The position numbers and the translations under genes are program-made. DNA of 48,169 nt from Burkholderiales bacterium (lineage in GTDB: Bacteria; Pseudomonadota; Gammaproteobacteria; Burkholderiales; Burkholderiaceae): NCBI GenBank assembly GCA_026225235.1, contig JAMFSK010000004.1, forward strand, positions 1 to 48,169, in the 5' to 3' direction. Below, piece by piece: positions 38,006 through 46,812 of this stretch. The stretch's first letter is position 1. Each line of letters begins with the position of its first letter. The notes beneath the pieces are model-generated. The model was given only the letters and a program-made list of their open reading frames with translations. It made no database searches and had not been told where the DNA came from.

Positions 38006-40930
38006 TTAGCGCACCACGCCGATTGCCCCGAGCGGCGCAGGCGTCACGCCTCCGAAGATCCGCTCCCACAGTGCCTGCACCGCCGCCCGTTCGCCCGCCA
38101 CACGTTCTGCGGGAGCGCGCGCGGCGTCCATGCCATCGAGTCGCATCTTGTGCTGAATCGCGCGATAAGTCCGGTAGGCATCGCCGGCCGCCTGCGCTTC
38201 GCTTTCCGGCATTAGTCCGAAGTGGGCGAGCTCGCGCAGCAGGGCGATGTTGCCGGTATTGCGCAGGAGTTCCGGATGTTCCGCCGCGTGGAGCAGCACC
38301 AGGTACTGCACAATGAACTCGATATCGACCATGCCGCCCTGGTCATGTTTGAGGTCGAACAGCTCACTGCGATTCGGATGCCCTTCGTGAACCCGCTCAC
38401 GCATCGCGACGATTTCCTGCGCGAGCGGCAGCGGTTCGCGGTACTGCGTCAACACCTGCTTGCGGATCGCCTCGAACTGCTCGCCTATCTGCGTGTCGCC
38501 ACAGGCGAAACGCGCACGCGACAACGCCTGGTGCTCCCAGACCCACGCACTGTTGGAGCCATCGCCCTCGCGTAGCTGATACCGGCGAAAGCCGTCGAGC
38601 GCCGTGACCAGCAAGCCTGACGAACCATTCGGGCGCAGCCGCAAGTCGACGTCATAGAGCTGTCCCGCGCCCGTCGCCGTCGTGAGCCAGGTAATCAGGC
38701 GGCGTGCGAACGACGCATAGATGTCGTCCGCGTTTTCGTCGGGATCGTCGTACAGGAAGATCAGGTCGAGATCCGACGCATACCCGAGTTCCTTGCCGCC
38801 GAGCTTGCCATAGGCGATCACCGCAAAGCGCGGCTGCTCGCGGTGACGGCGCGGCATCTGGCGCCAGACAGCTTCGAGCGCCACTTCGAGGACCGCATCG
38901 GCCAGCGCGGAAAGTAGGTCGCTGACGTGTTCGACGGTGATATGCGCGGCGAGGTCGAGCAGCAGGATCCGGAATGTCTCAGCGTGTTGCGCGTGACGCA
39001 GCAGATCAAGCTGCTGCTCAACGCTGTCGGCCATCGCGAGCCGCTTCGCCAGCGCGCGCTTGAACGCGGGCCAGTCCGACGGCGTCGCGAGCGCCTCGTC
39101 ATCGAGCAGTTCATCAAGCAATTGCGGGTGTTGCTGGAGATAGCCGGCGGCCCAGCGCGACGCGCCCAGCACCGACAGCACCCGCATCAGCGCAGCCGGA
39201 TATTCGGCGAGCAATGCCAGATAGGCACCACGACGCGCGACCGCCTCAAGCAGATCGAGAAAGCGCAGCACCGTGACGTCGCAAAGCTCCTGGGGCAAGG
39301 AACTCGCGGCATCGAGCACGCGGACCACCAGAAGGTCGAAGCGATCGCGACTGCGCTCGGGCAAGCTTTGGTAACGCACGGAGGAGCGCATCACTCGCAG
39401 GCGCGCGAGCAGTTCGACCGGCTCGTGAAAACCGAGCCTCCCGATCTGAGCCTCGATCACTTCATCTTCTTCTCGCTCGACGACTTCGTCGCTGAGCGAA
39501 TGCGTCCAGAGATCGGCGCCGGTCACGAACGGCTGCAACGGGTCGGCCGACCCCGACGCCTCATCCCGAGCCGTTTCGCCCCGCTCGTCGGTCTCGCACT
39601 CGCGCCCCGCTCCTCCACTGGAGGCGCCACCGTTCTTGTCTGCAAAGATCCGGTCGAACTGCGCCTCGGCCAGCGTTCGATGGCGATTGATCTCGTCGAG
39701 CAATCTGTCGTAGTCGAGATAGCCCAGCGAAGCCGCGAGACGCGCACGTGCGTCCACGTCGACGGGCAACGCGTGCGTCTGGGCGTCATCGGCATACTGG
39801 AGCCGATGCTCGACGCGCCGGAAGAACAGATAGGCGTCGCTAAGCTGCGCGGCCACCGCGGGCTGCAGCAAACCGACCATGACCGCATGCGCCAGCACCT
39901 CGAGGGTGGGCCGCACGCGGAAGCCGGCATCCTGGCCGCCCCGGATCAACTGGAAGACCTGCGCCGAAAACTCGATCTCCCGAATCCCGCCACGACCCAG
40001 CTTGATGTCATCGGCCTTTTCCGGGCGCATCGTCGCGCGCTTGACGGCCTCCTGGCGGATCTGTTCATGCAGCGAGCGCAAGGCGCCAATTACATTGAAG
40101 TCAAGATACCGACGGTAGACGAAGGGCTTAACGAGCCGGTCGAGCTCGACCGCGAGGCGACTTCCGGCCTCGTCATCAATACAGCTGACCAGCCGCCCTT
40201 TGATCCACGCATAGCGCTCCCACTCGCGCCCCTGCACATAGAAATATTCTTCGAGCATCCCCAGGCTCGAGACCAGCGCGCCGGAATCGCCATTGGGCCG
40301 CAGCCGCATATCGACACGAAACACAAAGCCGTCAGCGGTCAGTTCCGACAAGGCGCTGATCAGCCGCTTGCCGAGCCGGGTGAAATACTCGTGGTTCGAG
40401 AGCGGCTTGCGCTGGCCGCCGGCCGTCTCGCCTTCTTCCTCATAGATAAAGATCAGGTCGATGTCCGACGACACATTGAGCTCGCGCCCACCCAGCTTGC
40501 CCATGCCGACCACGCCAAGCGACAAAGGCAAGCCGCTCGTCTCGCCGAGCGGCGCACCGAAGCTCGCGCGCAAGTCTGCATCGAGCACCTCAAGCGCACG
40601 CTGGATCGCGACCTCGGCGAGATCGGTCATGGCGGCAGTGACTTCCGAAACTTCGGCGATCCCCGCGAGGTCACGCTCCATCGCGATCAGGTAGACCTCG
40701 GCACGCAAGCGGCGCAACGCTTGCTTGAGCGCGTCTTCCCCGAGCGGCGCGTCTGGCGGTGCGACGGCTCGCGACGCGTCGCACAGGGTCTCCAGCCGCG
40801 CCTCGATCCAGGCGCGCGTGGCGGGGCAACGCGCGAGCTCGGGCAAGGTCGCGGCAAGCGCGGGGTTCGCATGCAGCACACGCGCCGCATACCTCGAAAA
40901 CGATTCGCAAAGCAAGGGGGAAAGGGTCAT
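38006..40930 (-). CDS. glnE: Glutamine synthetase adenylyltransferase / adenylyl-removing enzyme
   Basis: Controls glutamine synthetase by adding or removing AMP according to PII state. The 974-residue protein carries two nucleotidyltransferase modules: an N-terminal deadenylylating one (GMGKLGGRELNVSSDIDLIF, about 142-161) and a C-terminal adenylylating one (AYGKLGGKELGYASDLDLIF, about 706-725), each with a helical follow-on (RGGIREIEF; QGGMVDIEFIVQ). A Gly/Ala/Glu/Asp-rich insert, nucleotides about 39490-39645, interrupts the middle. ATG 40930 (MTLSPLLCESF) is chosen; the frame is open 68 more codons. It is divergent from yhdP across 109 bases. Confidence 0.95.
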   Translation of the reverse strand: MTLSPLLCESFSRYAARVLHANPALAATLPELARCPATRAWIEARLETLCDASRAVAPPDAPLGEDALKQALRRLRAEVYLIAMERDLAGIAEVSEVTAAMTDLAEVAIQRALEVLDADLRASFGAPLGETSGLPLSLGVVGMGKLGGRELNVSSDIDLIFIYEEEGETAGGQRKPLSNHEYFTRLGKRLISALSELTADGFVFRVDMRLRPNGDSGALVSSLGMLEEYFYVQGREWERYAWIKGRLVSCIDDEAGSRLAVELDRLVKPFVYRRYLDFNVIGALRSLHEQIRQEAVKRATMRPEKADDIKLGRGGIREIEFSAQVFQLIRGGQDAGFRVRPTLEVLAHAVMVGLLQPAVAAQLSDAYLFFRRVEHRLQYADDAQTHALPVDVDARARLAASLGYLDYDRLLDEINRHRTLAEAQFDRIFADKNGGASSGGAGRECETDERGETARDEASGSADPLQPFVTGADLWTHSLSDEVVEREEDEVIEAQIGRLGFHEPVELLARLRVMRSSVRYQSLPERSRDRFDLLVVRVLDAASSLPQELCDVTVLRFLDLLEAVARRGAYLALLAEYPAALMRVLSVLGASRWAAGYLQQHPQLLDELLDDEALATPSDWPAFKRALAKRLAMADSVEQQLDLLRHAQHAETFRILLLDLAAHITVEHVSDLLSALADAVLEVALEAVWRQMPRRHREQPRFAVIAYGKLGGKELGYASDLDLIFLYDDPDENADDIYASFARRLITWLTTATGAGQLYDVDLRLRPNGSSGLLVTALDGFRRYQLREGDGSNSAWVWEHQALSRARFACGDTQIGEQFEAIRKQVLTQYREPLPLAQEIVAMRERVHEGHPNRSELFDLKHDQGGMVDIEFIVQYLVLLHAAEHPELLRNTGNIALLRELAHFGLMPESEAQAAGDAYRTYRAIQHKMRLDGMDAARAPAERVAGERAAVQALWERIFGGVTPAPLGAIGVVR

Positions 40931-41039
40931 CGGAACCTGGACAAAAGCATGGCCAAAGGCGCTGGGGCGCGCGTCAGGCCCTGTGTTACAGTGGCTCCGA
41001 CGCCCCAGCAAACTACCATACGCATACGACCCCCGCAGC

Positions 41040-44000
41040 ATGTCCGAACGCCCGGAACCGTCCGCCGCCATCGACGACCCGCGCATCGACAGTTCGCACC
41101 CGGGTAGCAACCGACTGTTGCGGCGCATATTCAAGGTGCTGCTTGTCGGCGCCCTCGTGCTCTACTTCGGCGCGGCGCTTGCCATTGTCTTGCTGCGCTA
41201 TGTGCTGCTGCCCGATATCGGCTTGTTGCGCCCGCGCATCGAGCGTGAACTCTCGCAAGCACTCCATGCGACCGTGCGGATCGGCAAGATCTCCGCGCGC
41301 TGGAGCGGGCTTCAGCCCGGGGTCGACATTGATCAGTTGACGATCACCGATGCGCGAGGCGTGCAAGCGCTGACGATTCCCCATGCCAATGCCCAGGTCG
41401 CCTGGGCTTCCGTGCCTCGACTCCAGTTGATCTTCGCGCGACTGGTCGTCGATGCGCCCGATGTGCTCATCGAGCGAGACAACACGGGCGTGCTATCGAT
41501 CGCGGGCGTGCGGCTCGCGTTCACGGGCAAACACAATCGCGCATTTCCGAACTGGCTGCTCTCGCAGCGCGCCATCGTCTTGCGCGGGGGCACCCTGCGC
41601 TGGCACGACGCAATGCGCGATGCGCCCGAACTCGCGCTACACGATATCCGCTTCGCCCTGCTCAACGACGGTCGCCAGCACCAGATCGGACTGCAAGCCC
41701 AACCCGATGGTGTGGTGTTGCACGGCCCGGTCGATTTCCGGGCGGACTTCACAAGCGCCCCTTTTAGTCAGCCTGGCGATGCTCGCTCGTGGACTGGCGC
41801 GGCTTTCTCATCCGCCGGTCCGTTCGACTTGCGCACTGCCGCGCACTATATGTCGCTGCCAATCGTCGTCGACGCAGGCAGCGTCGCGGGGCGGGTGTGG
41901 CTCGACTTTGGCGAGGGCCGCCTGAGCCAGGCGCGCGGCGCGATCTCGGGCCACGCGCTCGCACTGGAACTGACCAAGGATCGCCCTGCGCTGAGTCTGC
42001 CGGCCGCTGAACTCCACTATGATCTCGCGCAAGACGAGGACGGCGCGACGCTCAACATCCATGACCTCGCGCTGGAGTTCGGCGGCGAACCACCTCTCTA
42101 CGACGGCACGCCGCTGCTACGCCGGCTCGATATCCGGCGGATGAGCGCGGCCTACCAGGGGCCGAAGCTGGTCCAGCGCGGCCTGGTCCCGTTAAACCCG
42201 ACCAGCGGGCCGACCTCGGCAAGCGCGGTCAATGCGCGGCGCGCCGAGATTGCCTCGCACGGCGAGCGCTTCAGCATCGATGGCGACGCGATGGACGTCG
42301 GACTGCTCGCCGATATCGCGCGCACGCTGCCGCTGCCCGATGCGGCCGCCGATACGCTCGCGCGCTTCGAGCCGCGCGGCATCCTGCGCGACTATGCGAT
42401 CGCCTTCGCGCGGCCGGCCCCGTCGTCGCTGCAGGGCGAAATGGCACAACGCAACAACAAGGTCCAGGCCATCGAGCACATTCGCTTCAAGGCCGCGTTC
42501 GAGGGGCTCGGCTTCCTCGCGCAGACTCCGAAGCCGGGCCTGAACGCGCATCATCATCCCCATAGCGGCCTGCCGGGCTTCAGCAACCTGAGCGGCTCGG
42601 TCGACGCCGATGAAGGCCACGGCACGCTCGATCTCGACGCGCATGCCGCCTCGGTCACGATCCGTGGGCTCTTCGACAATCCCGAACTCGATTTCGACAC
42701 CTTCGCCGGCCGCACGACCTGGTCAATCGCGGACACCGCCGACCCGGCCATCCCCGCGATCGACGTCAACATCGAACGGCTTGCGTTTTCCAATCCGGAC
42801 GCAGCCGGTTCGCTGAGCGCCAAGTATCACCGGTCCGCACCGGGGCGCGGCACGCTCGACCTCAATGCCGGCTTCGACCGCTTGTCCGTGGCCAGTGTGC
42901 CGCGCTATCTGCCCACCTCGATCAACGAGAAGCTACGCGGTTATCTCGCACACGCGCTACTGGCTGGCGAGGGGCACCACGCGTCGATCCAGGTGCACGG
43001 CAGTCTGGATCAATTTCCGTACGAGCGGCCAGGTCAGGAGGGTGTCTTCAAGATCGACGCGCCGTTCAAGGCCGCGCGCTTCGACCCGTCGCCTTGGCCC
43101 GCCAAGCGCACGAGCTTCGGCAAGATTGAAAACTGGCCGGCGTTCGACAATATTGACGGGCGCTTCCTGATCGACAACAAGCTGCTGCGCTTTGATATCT
43201 CCACTGCGCAGTATCGCGGCCTGAAGGTCGACAAGGTGCGTGGCGAGATCGCTGCGCTGGCCGACCGCGAGAGCCCGTTCATCATCGAGGGCACCGCGCG
43301 GGGCCCGCTGTCGGACATGCTCGACTATCTGGACGCGAGCCCGTTGCCCGATGTGATCGACCGCGCGACCGAGCGGATCAAGGCCACCGGTGATGCCCAT
43401 CTGGCCCTCACGCTGACCCTGCCGCGCACGCCTCATCCGGTCACCACCGTAAAAGGCCGCGTCACACTCGCTGACAATGAGATGACTTATGCGTCGGCGC
43501 CAACCGTGACCCATATCAACGGCGCGATCGATTTCACCGGTCACAGCGCACTGATGGCCAATGTCACGGGGCAGTGGCTCGGCGGCGGCGTGCGAGCCGA
43601 CGGCGGCCTGAATCCCGACGGCAGTGTCGCGGTGGACCTTGCAGGACGGATCGCCGTCGAGCGCGCGCGGACCCTGTCGGACACCCCGGGCACGCATGCC
43701 CTGCTCGACTACATCTCGGGCAGTGCACCCTATACCCTGAACGTGCGCGGGCCACGTCACGCGATCCCGGATATCGCGCTGAATTCGGACCTGACCGGCC
43801 TTGCCATCGCGCTCCCCCCGCCGTTCAACAAGACCGCGGGCGAACGCATGCCGCTGCAGGCTTCGCTGCGTCGGTACACGACGCCAGATGACGAACGCGA
43901 CGCGCCGGATGCGCCCAACATGAGCGCGCGCCTCAAGACGCGGGTCTCGCAGGTCGAATTCCACGCCGGGCCGCTTAACGCCAACTATCTCGTCGGCGGC

Positions 44001-45746
44001 GGCGCCGAGCCGGTCGCCTTGCGCGGCGCGATCGGTCTCAACAAACCGGCGACCCTGCCCGTTGAGGGCATCGTTGCGGCAATCGATCTCGACAGCCTAG
44101 ACATCGACGAATGGCGCGTGGTGATCGACAAGCTCGCACATCCCGTTGCCACGGCAGTTGAAGCAGCGAGCGCGGCATCGGCCGCGGCTGCATCATCGGC
44201 TTCGGCTTCGGCTTTGGGCACTGCATCGGCTCCGGCGACTACGGTTGCAGCGATGGCACCGATGACGCCGGCCCCCGCTGCAAGCTCGAAGCAAACCGGT
44301 GCCGCTCCATTTGCACCTGCATCAGCGCTAACCGACGCCTCCCTTGACCGAGCGCCCCCAGCGCGCGCGACTCCGACATCGCCGCCCCTCGCCCCGACGA
44401 ATCGCGCTGCCTCGGCGGGCGCGGCCTCGGCGGTCAACCCGGTGTCACTGGCGAGCCAGGTCCCACCTTCATCATCGTCGCCCCACCGGGCGGGCGCTGT
44501 TACCGGTGCCTTCGAAGGCGTACGTTCCGGTGCCCCGCCTGACGCCGGCCCTGCCGCGACCGCAGCCTCGAGCTTCATGCCGACCCGCATCGCAGCCCAT
44601 ATCAGCAATTTGACCCTGCTCAAGCGACACTGGGAAAACGTCGTCCTCGGCGCCACCCACGAAAACGAAACCTGGCAGGCCAATCTCGCCTCCGACCAGA
44701 TCTCCGGTCACATCGCCTGGCGCGCACCGGCCAATGGCGCGCATGGCGAACTCGAAGCTCACCTCGCCAAACTCGAAATTCCCAAGGCGACGGAGCACGA
44801 TGTCGTTGGCCAGTTCCTCGAGCGCCAGTCGAACGAGTTTCCGGGCATCGATCTCGACGTCGCCAACCTGATCGTCTATGGCCACAGCCTGGGCCGCCTT
44901 CAGATCCAGGCGCGCAATACCGACATCAACAGCGAGCCCGTCTGGCAACTCGACCAGCTCGTGCTCGACAACCCGGCGGCGAAACTCACTGCGAGCGGCA
45001 ACTGGCGCACCTCGCGGCGCGCGCGGTTTATGTCGCCCGGCGAAGATTTCGACAACGACGATCCGAAGACACCGCGCCGCACCGTGCTCGACTTCAATCT
45101 CGACGTCCTCGATGCGGGTGCCCTGCTGACCAACCTCGGCCTGCCGCGCACGATCGAAAACGGCAAGGGCAATATCGCCGGCAAGATCGGCTGGCGCAGC
45201 GGCCCGACCACCATCAATTACCCGACGCTCAACGGCCAGGTGTCTGTCGATCTGCACGACGGCACCCTCGTCAAGGTCAATTCCAACGCGGCGAGGCTGA
45301 TCGGACTGTTGTCCGTGCAGACGCTGATGCGCGTACTCACCCTGAATTTCGGCGACGTGGTCGGCGAGGGTCTGCCGTTCGACTCGATCACCGCCACCAG
45401 CACGCTTCACGACGGCATCGCCAAGACCAGCGACTTCGAACTCGTGACCCACCCCGCGCGCGCCACCATGGCCGGCAATATCGACCTGGTCGACCGCAAG
45501 CAGGATCTGATCGTCAAAGTCGTGCCGACCATCAACTTCGGCACCGCGGCGATTGCCGTCGCCTTTGTCAATCCGCTGATCGGGCTAGGCAGCTTCGTCG
45601 GCCAGTACGTCTTGTCGGAGTCGATTTCAAACACCTTTTCACGCAACTACGCCGTGACCGGCTCGTGGCAGAAACCAACGATCCGGCAAATCAAATCTGA
45701 TGAGGGTAAGATGGATCATCCCGCCGTCGAGCATAGCGCCCAGTAA
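41040..45746 (+). CDS. yhdP: YhdP-family AsmA-like envelope protein
   Basis: A 1568-residue protein of the YhdP/TIGR02099 (DUF3971) family, now linked to phospholipid transport between inner and outer membranes. One N-terminal transmembrane segment (about 30-52) precedes repeated AsmA-like beta-groove units; recognisable segments are RIGKISARWSGLQPGVDIDQLTI, the LLARFEPRGIL-type region, and a conserved C-terminus (FVNPLIGLGSFVGQYVLSESISNTFSRNYAVTGSWQKP). Nucleotides about 44150-44580 (residues about 1037-1180) are an Ala/Ser/Pro-rich stretch unlike the rest. ATG 41040 (MSERPEPS) is used; the frame is open about 105 codons further, into the glnE overlap. Confidence 0.9.
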   Translation: MSERPEPSAAIDDPRIDSSHPGSNRLLRRIFKVLLVGALVLYFGAALAIVLLRYVLLPDIGLLRPRIERELSQALHATVRIGKISARWSGLQPGVDIDQLTITDARGVQALTIPHANAQVAWASVPRLQLIFARLVVDAPDVLIERDNTGVLSIAGVRLAFTGKHNRAFPNWLLSQRAIVLRGGTLRWHDAMRDAPELALHDIRFALLNDGRQHQIGLQAQPDGVVLHGPVDFRADFTSAPFSQPGDARSWTGAAFSSAGPFDLRTAAHYMSLPIVVDAGSVAGRVWLDFGEGRLSQARGAISGHALALELTKDRPALSLPAAELHYDLAQDEDGATLNIHDLALEFGGEPPLYDGTPLLRRLDIRRMSAAYQGPKLVQRGLVPLNPTSGPTSASAVNARRAEIASHGERFSIDGDAMDVGLLADIARTLPLPDAAADTLARFEPRGILRDYAIAFARPAPSSLQGEMAQRNNKVQAIEHIRFKAAFEGLGFLAQTPKPGLNAHHHPHSGLPGFSNLSGSVDADEGHGTLDLDAHAASVTIRGLFDNPELDFDTFAGRTTWSIADTADPAIPAIDVNIERLAFSNPDAAGSLSAKYHRSAPGRGTLDLNAGFDRLSVASVPRYLPTSINEKLRGYLAHALLAGEGHHASIQVHGSLDQFPYERPGQEGVFKIDAPFKAARFDPSPWPAKRTSFGKIENWPAFDNIDGRFLIDNKLLRFDISTAQYRGLKVDKVRGEIAALADRESPFIIEGTARGPLSDMLDYLDASPLPDVIDRATERIKATGDAHLALTLTLPRTPHPVTTVKGRVTLADNEMTYASAPTVTHINGAIDFTGHSALMANVTGQWLGGGVRADGGLNPDGSVAVDLAGRIAVERARTLSDTPGTHALLDYISGSAPYTLNVRGPRHAIPDIALNSDLTGLAIALPPPFNKTAGERMPLQASLRRYTTPDDERDAPDAPNMSARLKTRVSQVEFHAGPLNANYLVGGGAEPVALRGAIGLNKPATLPVEGIVAAIDLDSLDIDEWRVVIDKLAHPVATAVEAASAASAAAASSASASALGTASAPATTVAAMAPMTPAPAASSKQTGAAPFAPASALTDASLDRAPPARATPTSPPLAPTNRAASAGAASAVNPVSLASQVPPSSSSPHRAGAVTGAFEGVRSGAPPDAGPAATAASSFMPTRIAAHISNLTLLKRHWENVVLGATHENETWQANLASDQISGHIAWRAPANGAHGELEAHLAKLEIPKATEHDVVGQFLERQSNEFPGIDLDVANLIVYGHSLGRLQIQARNTDINSEPVWQLDQLVLDNPAAKLTASGNWRTSRRARFMSPGEDFDNDDPKTPRRTVLDFNLDVLDAGALLTNLGLPRTIENGKGNIAGKIGWRSGPTTINYPTLNGQVSVDLHDGTLVKVNSNAARLIGLLSVQTLMRVLTLNFGDVVGEGLPFDSITATSTLHDGIAKTSDFELVTHPARATMAGNIDLVDRKQDLIVKVVPTINFGTAAIAVAFVNPLIGLGSFVGQYVLSESISNTFSRNYAVTGSWQKPTIRQIKSDEGKMDHPAVEHSAQ

Positions 45747-45854
45747 CACGCCCACAAGGCGACCCGGCGCCGCCGCGGCTGCCCAGGCGGGTCGGCCGGG
45801 CGGCCAGGTTTTACCGACGCGGCGCTCCGGCGCCCGGCGTTTATTGCAGCCGTT

Positions 45855-46685
45855 ATGACCGAGAAATCCGAGACCGCACTTCCTACCTATCGCGTTGCCG
45901 CGATTCAGATGGTCAGCGCGCCGAGCGTCGAGCGCAACTTGGCCGAAGCCGGCCGGCTGATCGCCGAAGCCGCGCGTGACGGCGCCCAACTGGTGCTGTT
46001 ACCCGAATATTTCTGCTTCATGGGTCATGCCGACACCGACAAGGTCGCGCTGCGGGAAACCGCGGGGGCCGGTCCGATCCAGTCATTCCTGTCCGATGCC
46101 GCGCGACGCCATCACCTCTGGCTGATCGGTGGCACCTTGCCGGTGGCCGCCCCGGAAGCGGGCCGTGTGCTCAATGCCACCTTCGTGTTCGATCCGCAAG
46201 GCCACGAAGTCGTGCGCTACGACAAGATCCATCTGTTCAATTTCGTGAAGGGCGATGAAGCCTTCGACGAAGCCCGCACCATCCGCCCCGGCACCGAAGT
46301 CCGTGGCTTCGACGCCCCATTCGGCCGCGTCGGATTGTCTGTCTGCTACGACCTCCGGTTCCCCGAGCTGTATCGGGCCCTCGGCGACTGCGCGCTGGTC
46401 GTGGTGCCATCCGCCTTCACCTATACCACCGGCCACGCGCACTGGGAAACCCTGCTGCGCGCCCGGGCCGTCGAGAACCAGTGTTATGTGCTCGCCGCCG
46501 CGCAAGGCGGCAAGCATGAGAACGGCCGCCGCACCTGGGGCCACAGCATGCTGATCGACCCCTGGGGTGAGATCGTCGCCGTGCGCGAAGAAGGCGCCGG
46601 CGTCGTGATCGGTGAACTCAACCCCGCGCGCATCGCTCAGGTCCGGCAGAGCCTGCCCGCCCTGCGTCATCGTGTGCTCGCTTGA
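45855..46685 (+). CDS. Nitrilase-family amidohydrolase (Nit-like)
   Basis: A 276-residue carbon-nitrogen hydrolase with the complete catalytic triad: Glu51 (VLLPEYF), Lys124 (YDKIHLF) and Cys164 (LSVCYDLRFPELY). The motif FTYTTGHAHWETLLRARAVENQCYVLAAAQGG resembles NIT1/Nit-type enzymes such as deaminated glutathione amidase, which is the best guess for its substrate, although other amides are possible. ATG at 45855. The 108-base gap to yhdP contains a GC-rich hairpin (GGCGC-TCCG-GCGCC at 45821-45834), and tldD follows 127 bases downstream. yhdP, this gene and tldD are commonly neighbours in betaproteobacteria. Confidence 0.92.
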   Translation: MTEKSETALPTYRVAAIQMVSAPSVERNLAEAGRLIAEAARDGAQLVLLPEYFCFMGHADTDKVALRETAGAGPIQSFLSDAARRHHLWLIGGTLPVAAPEAGRVLNATFVFDPQGHEVVRYDKIHLFNFVKGDEAFDEARTIRPGTEVRGFDAPFGRVGLSVCYDLRFPELYRALGDCALVVVPSAFTYTTGHAHWETLLRARAVENQCYVLAAAQGGKHENGRRTWGHSMLIDPWGEIVAVREEGAGVVIGELNPARIAQVRQSLPALRHRVLA

Positions 46686-46812
46686 GAACGCGCCTTGAGA
46701 TCTCGCTGATCCGCCCCCATACCTTGAATAGCCCGAATCCGCCGCCGAACGTGCCAACCCCATTGAACGCGCCCGAACGCCATCCCTTTCCGAACCTTAT
46801 CGCCCAGCCCGC

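Noticed and set aside
40725..41039. N-terminal extension of YhdP of about 105 codons
   Set aside because: It overlaps the start of glnE on the opposite strand and has no hydrophobic or family character; the ATG at 41040 directly precedes a normal N-terminus and membrane anchor.
38927..41107. A 726-codon plus-strand frame opposite glnE
   Set aside because: Antisense shadow: composition (Arg/Asp/Leu-rich, many His) is a mirror of glnE coding sequence, and it runs through the glnE start.
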